The notes beneath the pieces were generated by a model. It was not told the DNA's origin, made no database searches, and was given only the letters and a program-made list of their open reading frames with translations. A DNA stretch of 64,000 bases from an uncultured Gammaproteobacteria bacterium (GTDB taxonomy: Bacteria; Pseudomonadota; Gammaproteobacteria; GCA-002705445; GCA-002716945), in assembly GCA_902632305.1 (NCBI GenBank), contig CACPCG010000005.1, positions 1-64,000 of the forward strand, given 5' to 3'. Numbering within the stretch: the first letter of the stretch is position 1; every line of letters starts with the position of its first letter. Positions 19,229 through 28,578 of the stretch are shown in pieces. The position numbers and the translations under genes are program-made.

Positions 19229-21084
19229 TTCTCAATCCTATTATCCTCATCTAATTCAATCTCCGAATTATTCATAAAATTCCTATAAAACTCACTAAAA
19301 TCAGATTCACTTAAAGTATTTCTCGAAAAAGTCATAAAATCGAGATAATTATCATTTGAAGAAATTGAAGAAGGCAAATTAATTGATTTGATTATAAACA
19401 GAATAATCGAATTATTATTAAGCCTTTTAAATTGATAGCCTAAAGATGGGTTTGAATTAAAGAAAACATCCAAATATTCTTGATTGATATTTGTTGAGTC
19501 GAATGTACCAATAAAATCTTTGAAGGATTCATCAGGGTCTTCAATACCTGCATTTAGATCGTTTCTGTAATTTTCAGTATAATCAGCCATTTTTTTCTGG
19601 CTCAATTCTTGTATCAGTATTTTTTTTATAACTGGCTTTGATTCTTCAAAGGAGATTTGGGATTTGTCTGTGATATTTTTGGTTTTTGCAACTAAAAATC
19701 TATTATCATCAACGAAGATAGGTTCAGAAATATTACCATCATTCATAACAGATTTATTCAAAACTTCATCTCTTACGTGTTGAAATTTGAACACGCCTGC
19801 GCCTGAATCAACAGTAATATAGGCAGACAGTTTAATACTTTGACCTGTGAGTTGAGAGAAATATTCAATATCATTCTCCCCTGAATAGATACTATTATTA
19901 ACTTCATCGAGTATGTCAAAATATTTTCTCATTCCTTTTTCTCTTTTAAGAGTTTCACGTATCTGAGATTGAACTTCATTAAGAGGTATCTCTTTGCCTT
20001 TTATGATATTTTTAATAGCAATGAAGTGAACAGTATTTTTTGAATAAATAGGTTCTGATATTTCGCCTATTTTAAGTTTTGATAATTCCTGAGAAATATA
20101 ACTAGGTAAATCCTCTCTGATAAAAGTACCCATGTACCCATTATTTGATTTTGATTCCTGGCTTACAGGATAATTTTCCGAAATTGACTCAAAAGACTTC
20201 CCAGATTTTAAATTTGATTGTATTTCTTCAATTAATCGTTTACTTTCATCATTGTCATCTAGATAAATATGGTTGATCTCATATTTATTACTTATTTTAT
20301 AATCACCATTAACCAAACCGTCTTTATAGAATCTCATTATCTGCTCATCTGTAATTGTTATATTTGAAATAATTTCGTCTCTACTGATGTCGATGTAAGA
20401 AAATTGAGCAGACAATGGTTCGATGAACATATTCTTGTTTGACTCATAGTATTCTATTAACTCTTTTTCAGTTATATCAATGTTTTTGTCAAAACTACTT
20501 TTCTCGATAATTTTGTAAGATATATCTCTCTGTTGAAATCGATATTTTGATAGATTTTTTTTCTCTAACTTGGTAAATAAAGATGTTTCTGTGATGGAGT
20601 TTTGGAGCTGATCTTTTATTCCCTTCTGATAGATATATCTCTCATAAGCCTCAGGCGTGGTGTTTAAACGGAACAATTGAGATTTATATAGGTTATTATT
20701 AAAACCTTTTTCATCTCTAAATGCCGAAGTATTGTAAATATTCTCTAAAATAGAATCATTATGGTAGACTAATCCTATTTTTTTAGACATTTGGTCCATT
20801 AATATTGATCTCATCATGTAATTGATTGTAAGTTGTCTAATGAATGTGTCAGTGTATATGGGTGGTATTTGACCTCCAAAATTTTCCTGAAGAGCTTGCT
20901 TGTATTGGTAAATTTCTTGGTCTAACTGAGAATTAGTTATTAGTTGATCATTAATTTTCATTGCATACGTTTTTGAAGGAGACTGATAGTCACCAAGACC
21001 CATAAAAATCAGAGGAATTGCTACAAGAATAACTAGTAAACTAATCACCCATGTACTCATATTTTCTCGTATTTTATTTAGCAT
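19225..21084 (-). CDS. ppiD: Membrane-anchored periplasmic chaperone PpiD (parvulin-type)
   Basis: Assists folding of proteins leaving the Sec translocon. The 619-residue protein has one membrane helix near the N-terminus (about 13-31, WVISLLVILVAIPLIFMGLG), a SurA-like N-domain, a parvulin PPIase domain around 265-365 (EINHIYLDD ... NGYMGTFIRE ... GEISEPIYS) and a C-terminal SurA-like helical part. The sequence is divergent but position next to hupB and lon is the standard one. Its ATG lies 17 nt after the 3' end of tRNA-Asp with no Shine-Dalgarno sequence. Confidence 0.92.
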   Translation of the reverse strand: MLNKIRENMSTWVISLLVILVAIPLIFMGLGDYQSPSKTYAMKINDQLITNSQLDQEIYQYKQALQENFGGQIPPIYTDTFIRQLTINYMMRSILMDQMSKKIGLVYHNDSILENIYNTSAFRDEKGFNNNLYKSQLFRLNTTPEAYERYIYQKGIKDQLQNSITETSLFTKLEKKNLSKYRFQQRDISYKIIEKSSFDKNIDITEKELIEYYESNKNMFIEPLSAQFSYIDISRDEIISNITITDEQIMRFYKDGLVNGDYKISNKYEINHIYLDDNDESKRLIEEIQSNLKSGKSFESISENYPVSQESKSNNGYMGTFIREDLPSYISQELSKLKIGEISEPIYSKNTVHFIAIKNIIKGKEIPLNEVQSQIRETLKREKGMRKYFDILDEVNNSIYSGENDIEYFSQLTGQSIKLSAYITVDSGAGVFKFQHVRDEVLNKSVMNDGNISEPIFVDDNRFLVAKTKNITDKSQISFEESKPVIKKILIQELSQKKMADYTENYRNDLNAGIEDPDESFKDFIGTFDSTNINQEYLDVFFNSNPSLGYQFKRLNNNSIILFIIKSINLPSSISSNDNYLDFMTFSRNTLSESDFSEFYRNFMNNSEIELDEDNRIEN

Positions 21085-21101
21085 TATATTAAAGCGTTTT
21101 A

Positions 21102-21175
21102 CGGAGACGAAGGGACTCGAACCCTCGACCTCCTGCGTGACAGGCAGGCATTCTAACCAACTGAACTACGCCTCC
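21102..21175 (-). tRNA. tRNA-Asp (anticodon GTC)
   Basis: Reverse complement folds as a full cloverleaf: acceptor GGAGGCG/CGTCTCC, D arm AGTTCAGTTGGTTAGAA, anticodon stem CCTGC/GCAGG with loop CTGTCAC (anticodon GTC), T arm with GGTTCGAGTCC, and discriminator G as expected for Asp. The CCA end is not encoded (TAA follows). It lies between a terminator after tRNA-Val and the ppiD start codon 17 nt downstream. Confidence 0.97.
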
Positions 21176-21219
21176 AAAAAACTATGTTCATACTATCACT
21201 AAAATAAAAATACATAAAT

Positions 21220-21250
21220 AAAAAAGAAGCAACTCTAGGCTGCTCCTTTT
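21220..21250 (-). terminator. Intrinsic terminator after hupB-tRNA-Val
   Basis: On the minus strand a 7-bp stem (21241-21247 with 21225-21231, AGGAGCA/TGCTTCT including one G-T pair) encloses a 9-nt loop and is followed by a run of T (21220-21225). The A-rich 5' flank could extend the stem. It is placed 10 nt after tRNA-Val, so it would end a hupB-tRNA-Val transcript before tRNA-Asp. One of very few terminator-like hairpins in the window. Confidence 0.65.
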
Positions 21251-21256
21251 AATTTA

Positions 21257-21330
21257 TGGGTACTGTAAGAGTCGAACTTACGACCTCCGCCTTGTAAGGG
21301 CGGCGCTCTAACCAGCTGAGCTAAGCACCC
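21257..21330 (-). tRNA. tRNA-Val (anticodon TAC)
   Basis: Minus-strand cloverleaf: acceptor GGGTGCT/AGTACCC, D arm GCTCAGCTGGTTAGAGC, anticodon stem CCGCC/GGCGG with loop CTTACAA (anticodon TAC), T arm with AGTTCGACT, discriminator A. CCA is not encoded. It starts 13 nt after the hupB stop codon, so it is probably cut from the 3' end of the hupB message. Confidence 0.97.
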
Positions 21331-21343
21331 CCTTGCTGAAGAC

Positions 21344-21616
21344 TTAATTAAGTGCGTCTTTAAAGGCTTTGCCTGGTTTGAATGATGGGACAGTAGATGC
21401 TGCTATCTGAATCGATTCACCAGTTCTAGGATTTCTTCCAGTTCTTGCATCACGTTTTTTTGCTTTGAATGTACCAAAACCAACGAGAGTGACTTCATTA
21501 TCACCCTTTAGGGCATTAGTTACTACGCTTATCATAGCTTCAACGTGTGCTGTAGCGTCAGATTTGCTGCTACCTGCTTCTTCTGCTACTGCGGATATAA
21601 ATTCTGCTTTATTCAT
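21344..21616 (-). CDS. hupB: DNA-binding protein HU
   Basis: Nucleoid-associated histone-like protein. The 90-residue length, N-terminal helix pair (MNKAEFISAVAEEAG), and beta-arm signature GFGTFKAKKRDARTGRNP (around 46-63) are diagnostic of HU/IHF; position between lon and ppiD indicates the HU-beta gene. ATG at 21616 has AGAGGT about nine bases upstream. The alanine and charged composition and less AT-rich codons are typical for a highly expressed gene. Preceded by a 183-bp gap from lon. Confidence 0.97.
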   Translation of the reverse strand: MNKAEFISAVAEEAGSSKSDATAHVEAMISVVTNALKGDNEVTLVGFGTFKAKKRDARTGRNPRTGESIQIAASTVPSFKPGKAFKDALN

Positions 21617-21799
21617 TTGAACCTCTGTTTAAAAATATTATTAGTATTGTGTCTGATACCGTCTTGATGAAATATCGCTGTGATTAAAACACCTAAACAG
21701 TCACATTTTTAAAATAGTTTACATTATTTTCTTTAATTTTAATATTCAAGAATCTAATTCTCTTTGAGGTTTCTTCATTTACATACAAAAAAAAGTATG
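21617..21799 (-). promoter_or_regulatory. lon-hupB intergenic region
   Basis: A 183-bp gap, large for this window, probably carrying the hupB promoter. On the minus strand a weak candidate is TTGAAT, 17 bp, TAATGT (roughly 21753-21714 region). Just after the lon stop there is a short inverted repeat with an all-T loop (GCATAC, eight T, GTATGT), which is not a standard terminator because the T run is in the loop. No open reading frame of note. Confidence 0.3.
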
Positions 21800-24202
21800 C
21801 TAGTGAGGCAATCTCTTTGATGGCGGTTGTTTTCCTTTTTTTGCATCTACAGCAGATTTTTTTCCGCTAGATTTAATCTTGTTTGGCTTGCTTTTTAAAG
21901 CAAGCGCAAAAACTTCATCTACGAATTTGACTGGGGTAATTTTAAGACCTTTCTTCACATTATCTGGAATATCTATTAGGTCTTTTTCATTGTCCTTAGG
22001 AATTAATACCTCTTTTAACCCACCTCTTAGGGCAGCTAGAAGTTTTTCCTTCAACCCACCAATCTCTAACACCTCACCACGAAGCGTTATCTCGCCAGTC
22101 ATTGCGATATCTGATCTCACAGGTATGTTCGCTAATGAAGAAGCAACTGCGAGAGCCATACTTATCCCGGCACTTGGACCATCTTTAGGTGTCGCGCCCT
22201 CTGGGACATGGATATGAATGTCTTTATTGTCATAAAAATCAGTATCTATGCCTAGAGATGTCGATCTTGTTCTAACAACCGTTATAGCAGCTTTGATTGA
22301 TTCTTGCATTACATCGCCGAGTTTACCTGTCTGAGTAACTTTGCCTTTTCCACTCATTAACGCACACTCTATTCTCAAGAGTTCTCCTCCGACAGAAGTC
22401 CATGCTAATCCATTGACCTGCCCAATCATATCTTTCTTATCAGCGCTACCAAAAGTATATGGTTTCACACCTAGATACTCATTAATGTTTGCTGGAGTAA
22501 TTTTAATTGTCTTAGACGATTTTTTTGTCATCAACAGTTTAACCACTTTACGGCAAATTTTTGATATTGATCTATCAAGTCCTCGAACGCCGGCTTCTCG
22601 TGTGTAAGATCTAATTACATCTCGGAGTGCAGGTATAGTGATTGATAGTTCCTTGGATTTTAATCCATTTTGCTTAAATTGTTTTGATAGTAAATATTTC
22701 TTTGCAATATCAACTTTCTCATCTTCTGTGTATCCAGGCAATCTGATTACTTCCATCCTATCCAGTAATGGAGTTGGGATAGAATCAATTGAATTAGCAG
22801 TTGCAATAAACATGACATCTGAGAGATCAAAATCTACTTCTAGATAGTGGTCATTGAAAGCAAAGTTTTGCTCCGGATCAAGTACCTCAAGTAATGCTGA
22901 TGATGGATCACCTCTAAAGTCCATTGCCATTTTATCAATCTCATCTAAGAGAAATAATGGATTTTTTGTTTTTACTTTGCTTAAATTTTGTATCACCTTT
23001 CCCGGCATTGAGCCAATATATGTCTTACGATGTCCTCTAATTTCAGCCTCATCTCTAACACCACCTAGTGACATTTTTATGAATTTTCTATTTGTTGCTC
23101 TAGCAATTGATATGCCTAGTGAAGTTTTACCAACACCGGGTGGTCCAACAAGACATAGAATTGGGCCTTTAAGTTTTTGAACTCTCTTGTTAACCGCGAG
23201 GTATTCCAAAATTCTTTCTTTTACTTTCTCAAGCCCGTGGTGATCCTCATCCAAAATCTTTTGAGCGTGAACAATATCGCTGTTAACCTCTGTTTTCTCT
23301 TTCCAAGGAAGATTTAATACCGTATCAATATAATTCCTGACAACAGTCGCTTCAGCTGACATTGGAGACATCATCTTAAATTTATTGAACTCAGAGGAGA
23401 TTTTGTCTTTAGCCTCTCTTGATAAACCAGCTGAATCAATTTTTTTCTGTATTGCTTCGAAATCATTTGGCTCCTCTCCGATTTCACCAAGTTCTTTTTG
23501 AATCGCTTTCATTTGCTCGTTAAGGTAATACTCTCTTTGGCTTTTCTCCATTTGCTGTTTCACCCTCCCTCTGATTTTTTTCTCGACTTGAAGGACGTCT
23601 AGCTCCGCATTCATGGTTTTAATAAGATATTCAACTCTTGGTTTTGTCTCTATGATTTCAAGAACTTCTTGTTTTTCATCCAATCTCATGGTCATATGTG
23701 CAGCGATACTGTCAGAGAGTTTAGAAATATCCTCTACGCCTGCTATTGATGACAAGACCTCTGGTGGAATCTTTTTGTTGAGCTTCACATACTGATTAAA
23801 TGTATCCTCTAATGTACGACTTAAAGCATCTTCATGTGTAAGTGAGAGTTGATTTGAAGGGCGTAAAGAATCATATGTCGCATAAAGCGAGGTTTCCTCA
23901 TCAAATAGTTTTGTAATCTTAGCTCTAGAAGACCCCTCAACAAGGACCTTCATTGTTCCATCCGGTAATTTAAGTAGCTGCAGAATTGTTGCCACACAAC
24001 CGACATTGTACAACTGTTTCTCTGTCGGATCATCTACGTCTGGAGACTTTTGTGTGACCAAAAGGATGTTCTTATCAAAGTCATTCATTGAATCTTCAAG
24101 AGATTTTATAGATTTTTGTCTACCCACAAACAATGGGACAACCATGTTTGGGTAGACTACTACATCTCTTAGTGGTAACACTGGTATTTTAATTTTATCC
24201 AT
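21800..24202 (-). CDS. lon: ATP-dependent protease Lon
   Basis: Homohexameric AAA+ serine protease degrading misfolded and regulatory proteins. The 800-residue protein has the N-terminal substrate domain ([15 protein letters not shown] ...), Walker A GPPGVGKT near residue 355, Walker [10 protein letters not shown], and the proteolytic domain with the catalytic serine in [10 protein letters not shown] and the lysine in [10 protein letters not shown]. The C-terminus carries a Lys/Ser-rich extension of about 25 residues. Start ATG at 24202. Third in the clpP-clpX-lon series. Confidence 0.97.
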   Translation of the reverse strand: MDKIKIPVLPLRDVVVYPNMVVPLFVGRQKSIKSLEDSMNDFDKNILLVTQKSPDVDDPTEKQLYNVGCVATILQLLKLPDGTMKVLVEGSSRAKITKLFDEETSLYATYDSLRPSNQLSLTHEDALSRTLEDTFNQYVKLNKKIPPEVLSSIAGVEDISKLSDSIAAHMTMRLDEKQEVLEIIETKPRVEYLIKTMNAELDVLQVEKKIRGRVKQQMEKSQREYYLNEQMKAIQKELGEIGEEPNDFEAIQKKIDSAGLSREAKDKISSEFNKFKMMSPMSAEATVVRNYIDTVLNLPWKEKTEVNSDIVHAQKILDEDHHGLEKVKERILEYLAVNKRVQKLKGPILCLVGPPGVGKTSLGISIARATNRKFIKMSLGGVRDEAEIRGHRKTYIGSMPGKVIQNLSKVKTKNPLFLLDEIDKMAMDFRGDPSSALLEVLDPEQNFAFNDHYLEVDFDLSDVMFIATANSIDSIPTPLLDRMEVIRLPGYTEDEKVDIAKKYLLSKQFKQNGLKSKELSITIPALRDVIRSYTREAGVRGLDRSISKICRKVVKLLMTKKSSKTIKITPANINEYLGVKPYTFGSADKKDMIGQVNGLAWTSVGGELLRIECALMSGKGKVTQTGKLGDVMQESIKAAITVVRTRSTSLGIDTDFYDNKDIHIHVPEGATPKDGPSAGISMALAVASSLANIPVRSDIAMTGEITLRGEVLEIGGLKEKLLAALRGGLKEVLIPKDNEKDLIDIPDNVKKGLKITPVKFVDEVFALALKSKPNKIKSSGKKSAVDAKKGKQPPSKRLPH

Positions 24203-24254
24203 TTCGTCTATATCCTCATACCATATAACTTATGGGCGTTTGGCGAATTTTCAA

Positions 24255-25520
24255 TTAATCTTTTGAATTTACTTTAGTTTTATTTTTACCATAAATTAAA
24301 AGCGGCTTATTCGATGAATCAATGACTGATTTGTCTATAACAACTTTATCTATATCTGTAGAAGATGGAAGGTCATACATTGTATCAAGCAAGGTCTTTT
24401 CTAATAGAGTTCTTAAACCTCTGGCGCCAGTTTTCCTCTCCATTGCTTTTCTGGCAATACTCGATAGTGCATCATCTCTGAATTCTAAATCACACTCTTC
24501 CATCTGAAATAATCTCTGGTACTGTTTAATGAGTGCATTTTTTGGTTTAGTAAGAATTTTTACAAGCGAATCCTCATCTAACTCCTCTAATGTGGCAATT
24601 ACCGGTAGCCTTCCAACAAATTCTGGTATTAAACCATACTTGATTAAATCTTCTGGACCAACTGTGCTGAGTGTTTCAGCTAATGAAACTTTTACAGATA
24701 TATCCCTAACATTAGCGCCGAAACCAATCCCCGACTTATCTGTTCTATCTTGAATAATTTTATCAAGACCAGAGAAAGCTCCTCCGACAATAAAGAGTAT
24801 GTTTGAGGTATCAACTTGGAGGAATTCCTGTTGTGGATGCTTTCTGCCTCCTTGAGGTGGTACAGAAGCGATAGTACCCTCTATTAGTTTTAATAGAGCT
24901 TGTTGGACTCCTTCACCAGAGACGTCTCTTGTAATTGATGGATTATCGGATTTTCTTGAGATCTTATCTATTTCGTCGATGTATACGATGCCAGTTTGTG
25001 CCTTATCAACATCATAATCGCATTTTTGAAGTAATTTCTGAATTATATTCTCAACATCTTCTCCCACATAACCTGCCTCAGTGAGAGTAGTAGCATCTGC
25101 TATGGTAAATGGAACATTCAGGAGCCTCGCTAGAGTCTCTGCCAACAATGTCTTGCCAGATCCTGTTGGGCCTATAAGAAGTACATTGCTTTTATTTAAC
25201 TCAACTTCAGTTTTAGTGTCTTTCGAATTTAATCTTTTGTAATGATTATAGACTGCAACAGAAAGTACTTTTTTTGCATGATTTTGACCGATGACATACT
25301 CATCAAGTATATTTTTAATTTCTTGTGGTTTCGGTAAATTCTTTCTTGTTTTGAGAGATTTTTCCTCTAATTCGTCTCTTATTATCTCATTACATAAATC
25401 TACGCATTCATCACATATAAAAACAGAAGGGCCTGCAATTAGCTTACTGACTTCGTTTTGGTTTTTACCACAAAATGAACAATGTAGTAACTTATTGGAG
25501 TCTTTTGTATTAGTATCCAT
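24255..25520 (-). CDS. clpX: ATP-dependent Clp protease ATPase subunit ClpX
   Basis: AAA+ unfoldase feeding substrates to ClpP. The 421-residue protein has the zinc-binding N-domain (CSFCGKNQ ... ICDECVDLC; Cys-x2-Cys-x18-Cys-x2-Cys), Walker A GPTGSGKT, Walker B IDEIDKI, the pore loop GYVGEDV, and the ClpP-docking IGF loop in [10 protein letters not shown]. Standard length and intact. ATG at 25520, 73 bp after clpP. Confidence 0.98.
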   Translation of the reverse strand: MDTNTKDSNKLLHCSFCGKNQNEVSKLIAGPSVFICDECVDLCNEIIRDELEEKSLKTRKNLPKPQEIKNILDEYVIGQNHAKKVLSVAVYNHYKRLNSKDTKTEVELNKSNVLLIGPTGSGKTLLAETLARLLNVPFTIADATTLTEAGYVGEDVENIIQKLLQKCDYDVDKAQTGIVYIDEIDKISRKSDNPSITRDVSGEGVQQALLKLIEGTIASVPPQGGRKHPQQEFLQVDTSNILFIVGGAFSGLDKIIQDRTDKSGIGFGANVRDISVKVSLAETLSTVGPEDLIKYGLIPEFVGRLPVIATLEELDEDSLVKILTKPKNALIKQYQRLFQMEECDLEFRDDALSSIARKAMERKTGARGLRTLLEKTLLDTMYDLPSSTDIDKVVIDKSVIDSSNKPLLIYGKNKTKVNSKD

Positions 25521-25593
25521 CTAACAAAATTATACCTTTCTTTTAGAAAAATGTAAAAAATATCAGAAAACAACAAATTATACAGGGAAATCT

Positions 25594-26193
25594 TTATCGA
25601 GAAGCCAATATTTCGTCAATTATCCCGTATTTTTTTGCCTCATCTGAGGTCATGAAATTATCTCTCTCAGTATCATTTTGAATCTTTTTGAGCGATTGAC
25701 CAGTATGATGTGAGAGTATCTCATTTAGTCTTGCTCTGATATTAAGAATTTCTCTTGCCTGAATATCAAAGTCTGTCGCTTGCCCTTGAAAACTGCCTAG
25801 AGGTTGATGAATCATTACTCTAGAGTTAGGCAACGAATGTCTTTTCCCCTTCTCTCCACCAGCGAGTAAAATTGCTCCCATGCTTGCTGCTTGCCCTACA
25901 CATAGGGTGCTTACGCTTGGCTTAATAAATTGCATTGTGTCATAAATTGATAATCCCGATGTTACTGAACCACCTGGTGAATTAATATATAAATTAATAT
26001 CTTTTGTTGGGTTTTCCGATTCTAGAAATAGCAATTGAGCAACAACTAAATTTGAACTTATATCATCAATAGGTCCGACCACAAAAATTATTCGTTCTTT
26101 AAGAAGCCGAGAATATATGTCGAACGCTCTTTCACCTCTGGGCGTCTGCTCTACTACCATTGGTACTAAATTATTTTTAAAATCCTTGGTCAT
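25594..26193 (-). CDS. clpP: ATP-dependent Clp protease proteolytic subunit ClpP
   Basis: Barrel-forming serine protease subunit. The 199-residue protein has the catalytic serine in [10 protein letters not shown], the histidine in RVMIHQPLG and the aspartate in the C-terminal third ([16 protein letters not shown] region), plus the short N-terminal propeptide. ATG at 26193, two bases after the tig stop codon, so tig-clpP are probably one mRNA. Confidence 0.98.
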   Translation of the reverse strand: MTKDFKNNLVPMVVEQTPRGERAFDIYSRLLKERIIFVVGPIDDISSNLVVAQLLFLESENPTKDINLYINSPGGSVTSGLSIYDTMQFIKPSVSTLCVGQAASMGAILLAGGEKGKRHSLPNSRVMIHQPLGSFQGQATDFDIQAREILNIRARLNEILSHHTGQSLKKIQNDTERDNFMTSDEAKKYGIIDEILASR

Positions 26194-26195
26194 TT

Positions 26196-27500
26196 TTAAT
26201 TTACTATTTCATTAAAGTTTTTCTTTACTTTAGTTCTCTTACAATTAGTTAAAACGTGCTCTATTATACCATCTTCTATAATTTTATGCTTGATTTGGTC
26301 TGCCATTTTATTATCCTCATTTATCCGGGAAAGTATATCTTTTTTGTTTGGCTCATCAGATTTACTTATATATTGTAAAACATCATCGTCCGATGCTGAG
26401 ATATTATTCGATTCTGCAATTTTTCTGTATATAAGATTTAATTTAACTCTTTTCAATGCTATGGACTCAAGCTCAACTTTGGTTTTATCATCAACATTTT
26501 TCATCATTCCCTTATATTGTTTTTCTATTCCAGCATTCTCAAGATCTAACATATGTTGGGGTATATCAAAATTCATATTTTTTAATAATTGCTCATTAAT
26601 TGAGGCTACCATGTTTGATTTTGATCTCCTCTCAATTTCTATCTTCATTTGATTTGAGACGCTTTGTTTGAATTGTTCGTCTGTTGAATTTTCTAATCCT
26701 AGAGTTTTGTAAAATTCTGCATTCAAATCAGGAATAATTCCAGTAAACACATTTTTAATTTTTACCTCATAGCGAATATCTTTGTCAGCCACACCTTTAT
26801 TTGGAAATGTTTTAGGCATTTTATAAGTAAACGAAATACTATCTCCCATCTCTCTGCCTTTAGTGGTTTTGTAAAACTCATTAAATAGCTTCACCGTAGC
26901 CTCATCACCCTGAATCAAATCATCAATCACGAGTGTAAAGTTATTCCTCGATAAATCTTTATTTTCCTCGTTATCTACAAATGCGAGGTAATCAATAATT
27001 ACTTTGTCTTTCGAAGAAATTTTACCTTTCTTCTCCTCCCATTTAGTGTTCTGTTTTCTTATATTGGAAATTACATCATTAATATCAGTATCTGTAATGT
27101 CGACTTCTGGGTCTTCAATCAATAATTTACTCATCTCCATCATTTTTATTTCAGGATATACTTCGAAATTTACATTAAAATGCAAATCTGTATCTAAAGA
27201 ACCTTCATTTTGAATATCAAGTTTATGCGGACTTGCGGGTGATAAATTGTTTTCAAGTAAAGCTTCGCTCAAAGATGAATTTATGAGCTTCCCTAAAACA
27301 TCAGAATGAATATTTTTCCCATATTTTGCTAAAATCACATTCTCTGGAGCCTTTCCTTTTCTAAATCCTGATATATTGGAATTCTGAATGTAATTATTTA
27401 GATAAGTTCGATGTGTTAATCTGTATGTTTCCTTATCAACTTTTATTTCTAATGATACCATTAGTCCTTCCTGATTTGTGACTTTAACAATCTTCTTCAT
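26196..27500 (-). CDS. tig: Trigger factor
   Basis: Ribosome-associated chaperone and peptidyl-prolyl isomerase. The ribosome-binding signature [12 protein letters not shown] lies in the N-domain, followed by an FKBP-type domain (around 155-245; [15 protein letters not shown] ... [11 protein letters not shown]) and a helical C-domain. A TTG 12 bases upstream is also in frame, but I take the ATG at 27500 because the TTG is only two bases from the nearest purine-rich site. Divergent sequence but the tig-clpP-clpX-lon order is decisive. About 434 residues. Confidence 0.94.
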   Translation of the reverse strand: MKKIVKVTNQEGLMVSLEIKVDKETYRLTHRTYLNNYIQNSNISGFRKGKAPENVILAKYGKNIHSDVLGKLINSSLSEALLENNLSPASPHKLDIQNEGSLDTDLHFNVNFEVYPEIKMMEMSKLLIEDPEVDITDTDINDVISNIRKQNTKWEEKKGKISSKDKVIIDYLAFVDNEENKDLSRNNFTLVIDDLIQGDEATVKLFNEFYKTTKGREMGDSISFTYKMPKTFPNKGVADKDIRYEVKIKNVFTGIIPDLNAEFYKTLGLENSTDEQFKQSVSNQMKIEIERRSKSNMVASINEQLLKNMNFDIPQHMLDLENAGIEKQYKGMMKNVDDKTKVELESIALKRVKLNLIYRKIAESNNISASDDDVLQYISKSDEPNKKDILSRINEDNKMADQIKHKIIEDGIIEHVLTNCKRTKVKKNFNEIVN

Positions 27501-27508
27501 GAATCTAC

Positions 27509-27934
27509 TCAATTACCTTTACATGTTCTTATAATTTGATTGATAAAAAATTCGATAGCTATCTGGGCACTATCAAATTTTTCTGATAGTACTTCATTAT
27601 CGGAGAGTTCGTCAAACTCGTAAACAACACACTCCCATAATTCCTTATCACTCTGCACATTAATAAGTGAGAGGGTAAGATATGATAAAACTGCTGTACC
27701 ATAATCACTCATTACAGGAGTACAATCAAATCGTACTGTGTAATCATTGATTTTTTTAATACTCTTACGTATATCGGTATGTAGGAGATATTCACTCAAA
27801 CCGTTATTGAATAACTGTATTCTTCTATCATTCAATGACTTAAGATTTACATTTATAATTTTCTTATCTAATGATGAATTTTTAATTTTCTTGGCTAGTT
27901 TATTCTTAAACTCATTTATGAAAACCTTTCCCAT
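27509..27934 (-). CDS. Protein of unknown function upstream of tig
   Basis: I do not recognise this 141-residue protein. It is soluble in appearance (no signal peptide or membrane helix), basic in its first 45 residues (Lys-rich, GKVFINEFKNKLAKKIKN) and more acidic towards the end, with four Cys (three buried in hydrophobic segments). ATG at 27934 follows the lipoprotein stop by 8 bp and the stop is 8 bp before the tig ATG, so it is a member of the tig operon. The base composition is like its neighbours. A link to protein quality control would be inference from position only. Confidence 0.7.
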   Translation of the reverse strand: MGKVFINEFKNKLAKKIKNSSLDKKIINVNLKSLNDRRIQLFNNGLSEYLLHTDIRKSIKKINDYTVRFDCTPVMSDYGTAVLSYLTLSLINVQSDKELWECVVYEFDELSDNEVLSEKFDSAQIAIEFFINQIIRTCKGN

Positions 27935-27942
27935 AATTTATC

Positions 27943-28176
27943 TCATTTACATTTATACTCGAGAACAATTCTATCTGATTCTAAATAATATTCATAATTT
28001 TTCTCAGATTTAATAATATAGTTAGATTTGCATTTTTTATCAATAGCACGCATACAGTCTTTTCTCTCTGCTGAGAAACAAAAATCTGTTTTAGAGGTAC
28101 CAACTAATTTATAGTCATCATCAGAAGCACATGATGTGATTAAAATAGTTATTAGTAATAGCGTAATCTCTCTCAT
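27943..28176 (-). CDS. Small cysteine-containing lipoprotein
   Basis: A 77-residue protein with a short hydrophobic leader ending in a lipobox (MREITLLLITILITSC), so lipidation at Cys16 is likely. Residues +2/+3 after the Cys are Ala-Ser and an acidic stretch follows (ASDDD). The mature part has five further cysteines (FCF, KDCMR, KKCKS, EYKCK) that could form disulfides. The ATG is only 15 nt after the 3' end of tRNA-Leu and has no Shine-Dalgarno sequence. Family not recognised. Confidence 0.65.
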   Translation of the reverse strand: MREITLLLITILITSCASDDDYKLVGTSKTDFCFSAERKDCMRAIDKKCKSNYIIKSEKNYEYYLESDRIVLEYKCK

Positions 28177-28191
28177 ATAAACTGTGATTTA

Positions 28192-28272
<81 letters not shown>

Positions 28273-28277
28273 ATATT

Positions 28278-28355
28278 TGGGGTGGATGATGGGATTCGAA
28301 CCCACGACAACTGGTACCACAAACCAGGGCTCTAACCAACTGAGCTACACCCACC
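28278..28355 (-). tRNA. tRNA-His (anticodon GTG)
   Basis: Minus-strand cloverleaf with the extra G-1 opposite C73 that marks tRNA-His: G then GTGGGTG/CATCCAC, anticodon stem CTGGT/ACCAG with loop containing GTG, T arm GGGTTCGAATCCC. It is the only tRNA gene in the window followed by an encoded CCA (28280-28278). Middle of the Pro-Arg-His-Leu series, which resembles the argX-hisR-leuT-proM cluster of E. coli in content. Confidence 0.97.
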
Positions 28356-28379
28356 GTAAATACATCTTATCATGTTTTT

Positions 28380-28454
28380 CGCGCCTGGAAGGACTCGAAC
28401 CTCCGACCCCATCGTTCGTAGCGATGTACTCTAATCCAACTGAGCTACAGGCGC
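28380..28454 (-). tRNA. tRNA-Arg (anticodon ACG)
   Basis: Minus-strand cloverleaf: acceptor GCGCCTG/CAGGCGC, D arm GCTCAGTTGGATTAGAGT, anticodon stem CATCG/CGATG with loop CTACGAA (anticodon ACG, normally edited to ICG by TadA), T arm GGAGGTTCGAGTCCTTCC, discriminator G. CCA not encoded. Confidence 0.96.
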
Positions 28455-28458
28455 AAAT

Positions 28459-28532
28459 TCGGGGTGATAGGATTCGAACCTACGACCTACTGGTCCCAAA
28501 CCAGCCGCGCTACCAAGCTGCGCTACACCCCG
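28459..28532 (-). tRNA. tRNA-Pro (anticodon TGG)
   Basis: Minus-strand cloverleaf: acceptor CGGGGTG/CACCCCG, D arm GCGCAGCTTGGTAGCGC, anticodon loop TTTGGGA within GCTGG/CCAGT (anticodon TGG), T arm GTAGGTTCGAATCCTAT, discriminator A. CCA not encoded. First of the four clustered tRNAs. The whole interval 28177-28578, otherwise without protein genes, is filled by these tRNAs with 4-25 bp spacers. Confidence 0.96.
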
Positions 28533-28578
28533 TAAATTATGAATGATATACCTTTTAACAGATTTTTTGTATTAAAAA

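Noticed and set aside
21780-21800. Inverted repeat GCATAC/GTATGT after lon as a terminator
   Set aside because: The T-run is in the loop, the stem is six weak pairs, and nothing follows that would release polymerase.
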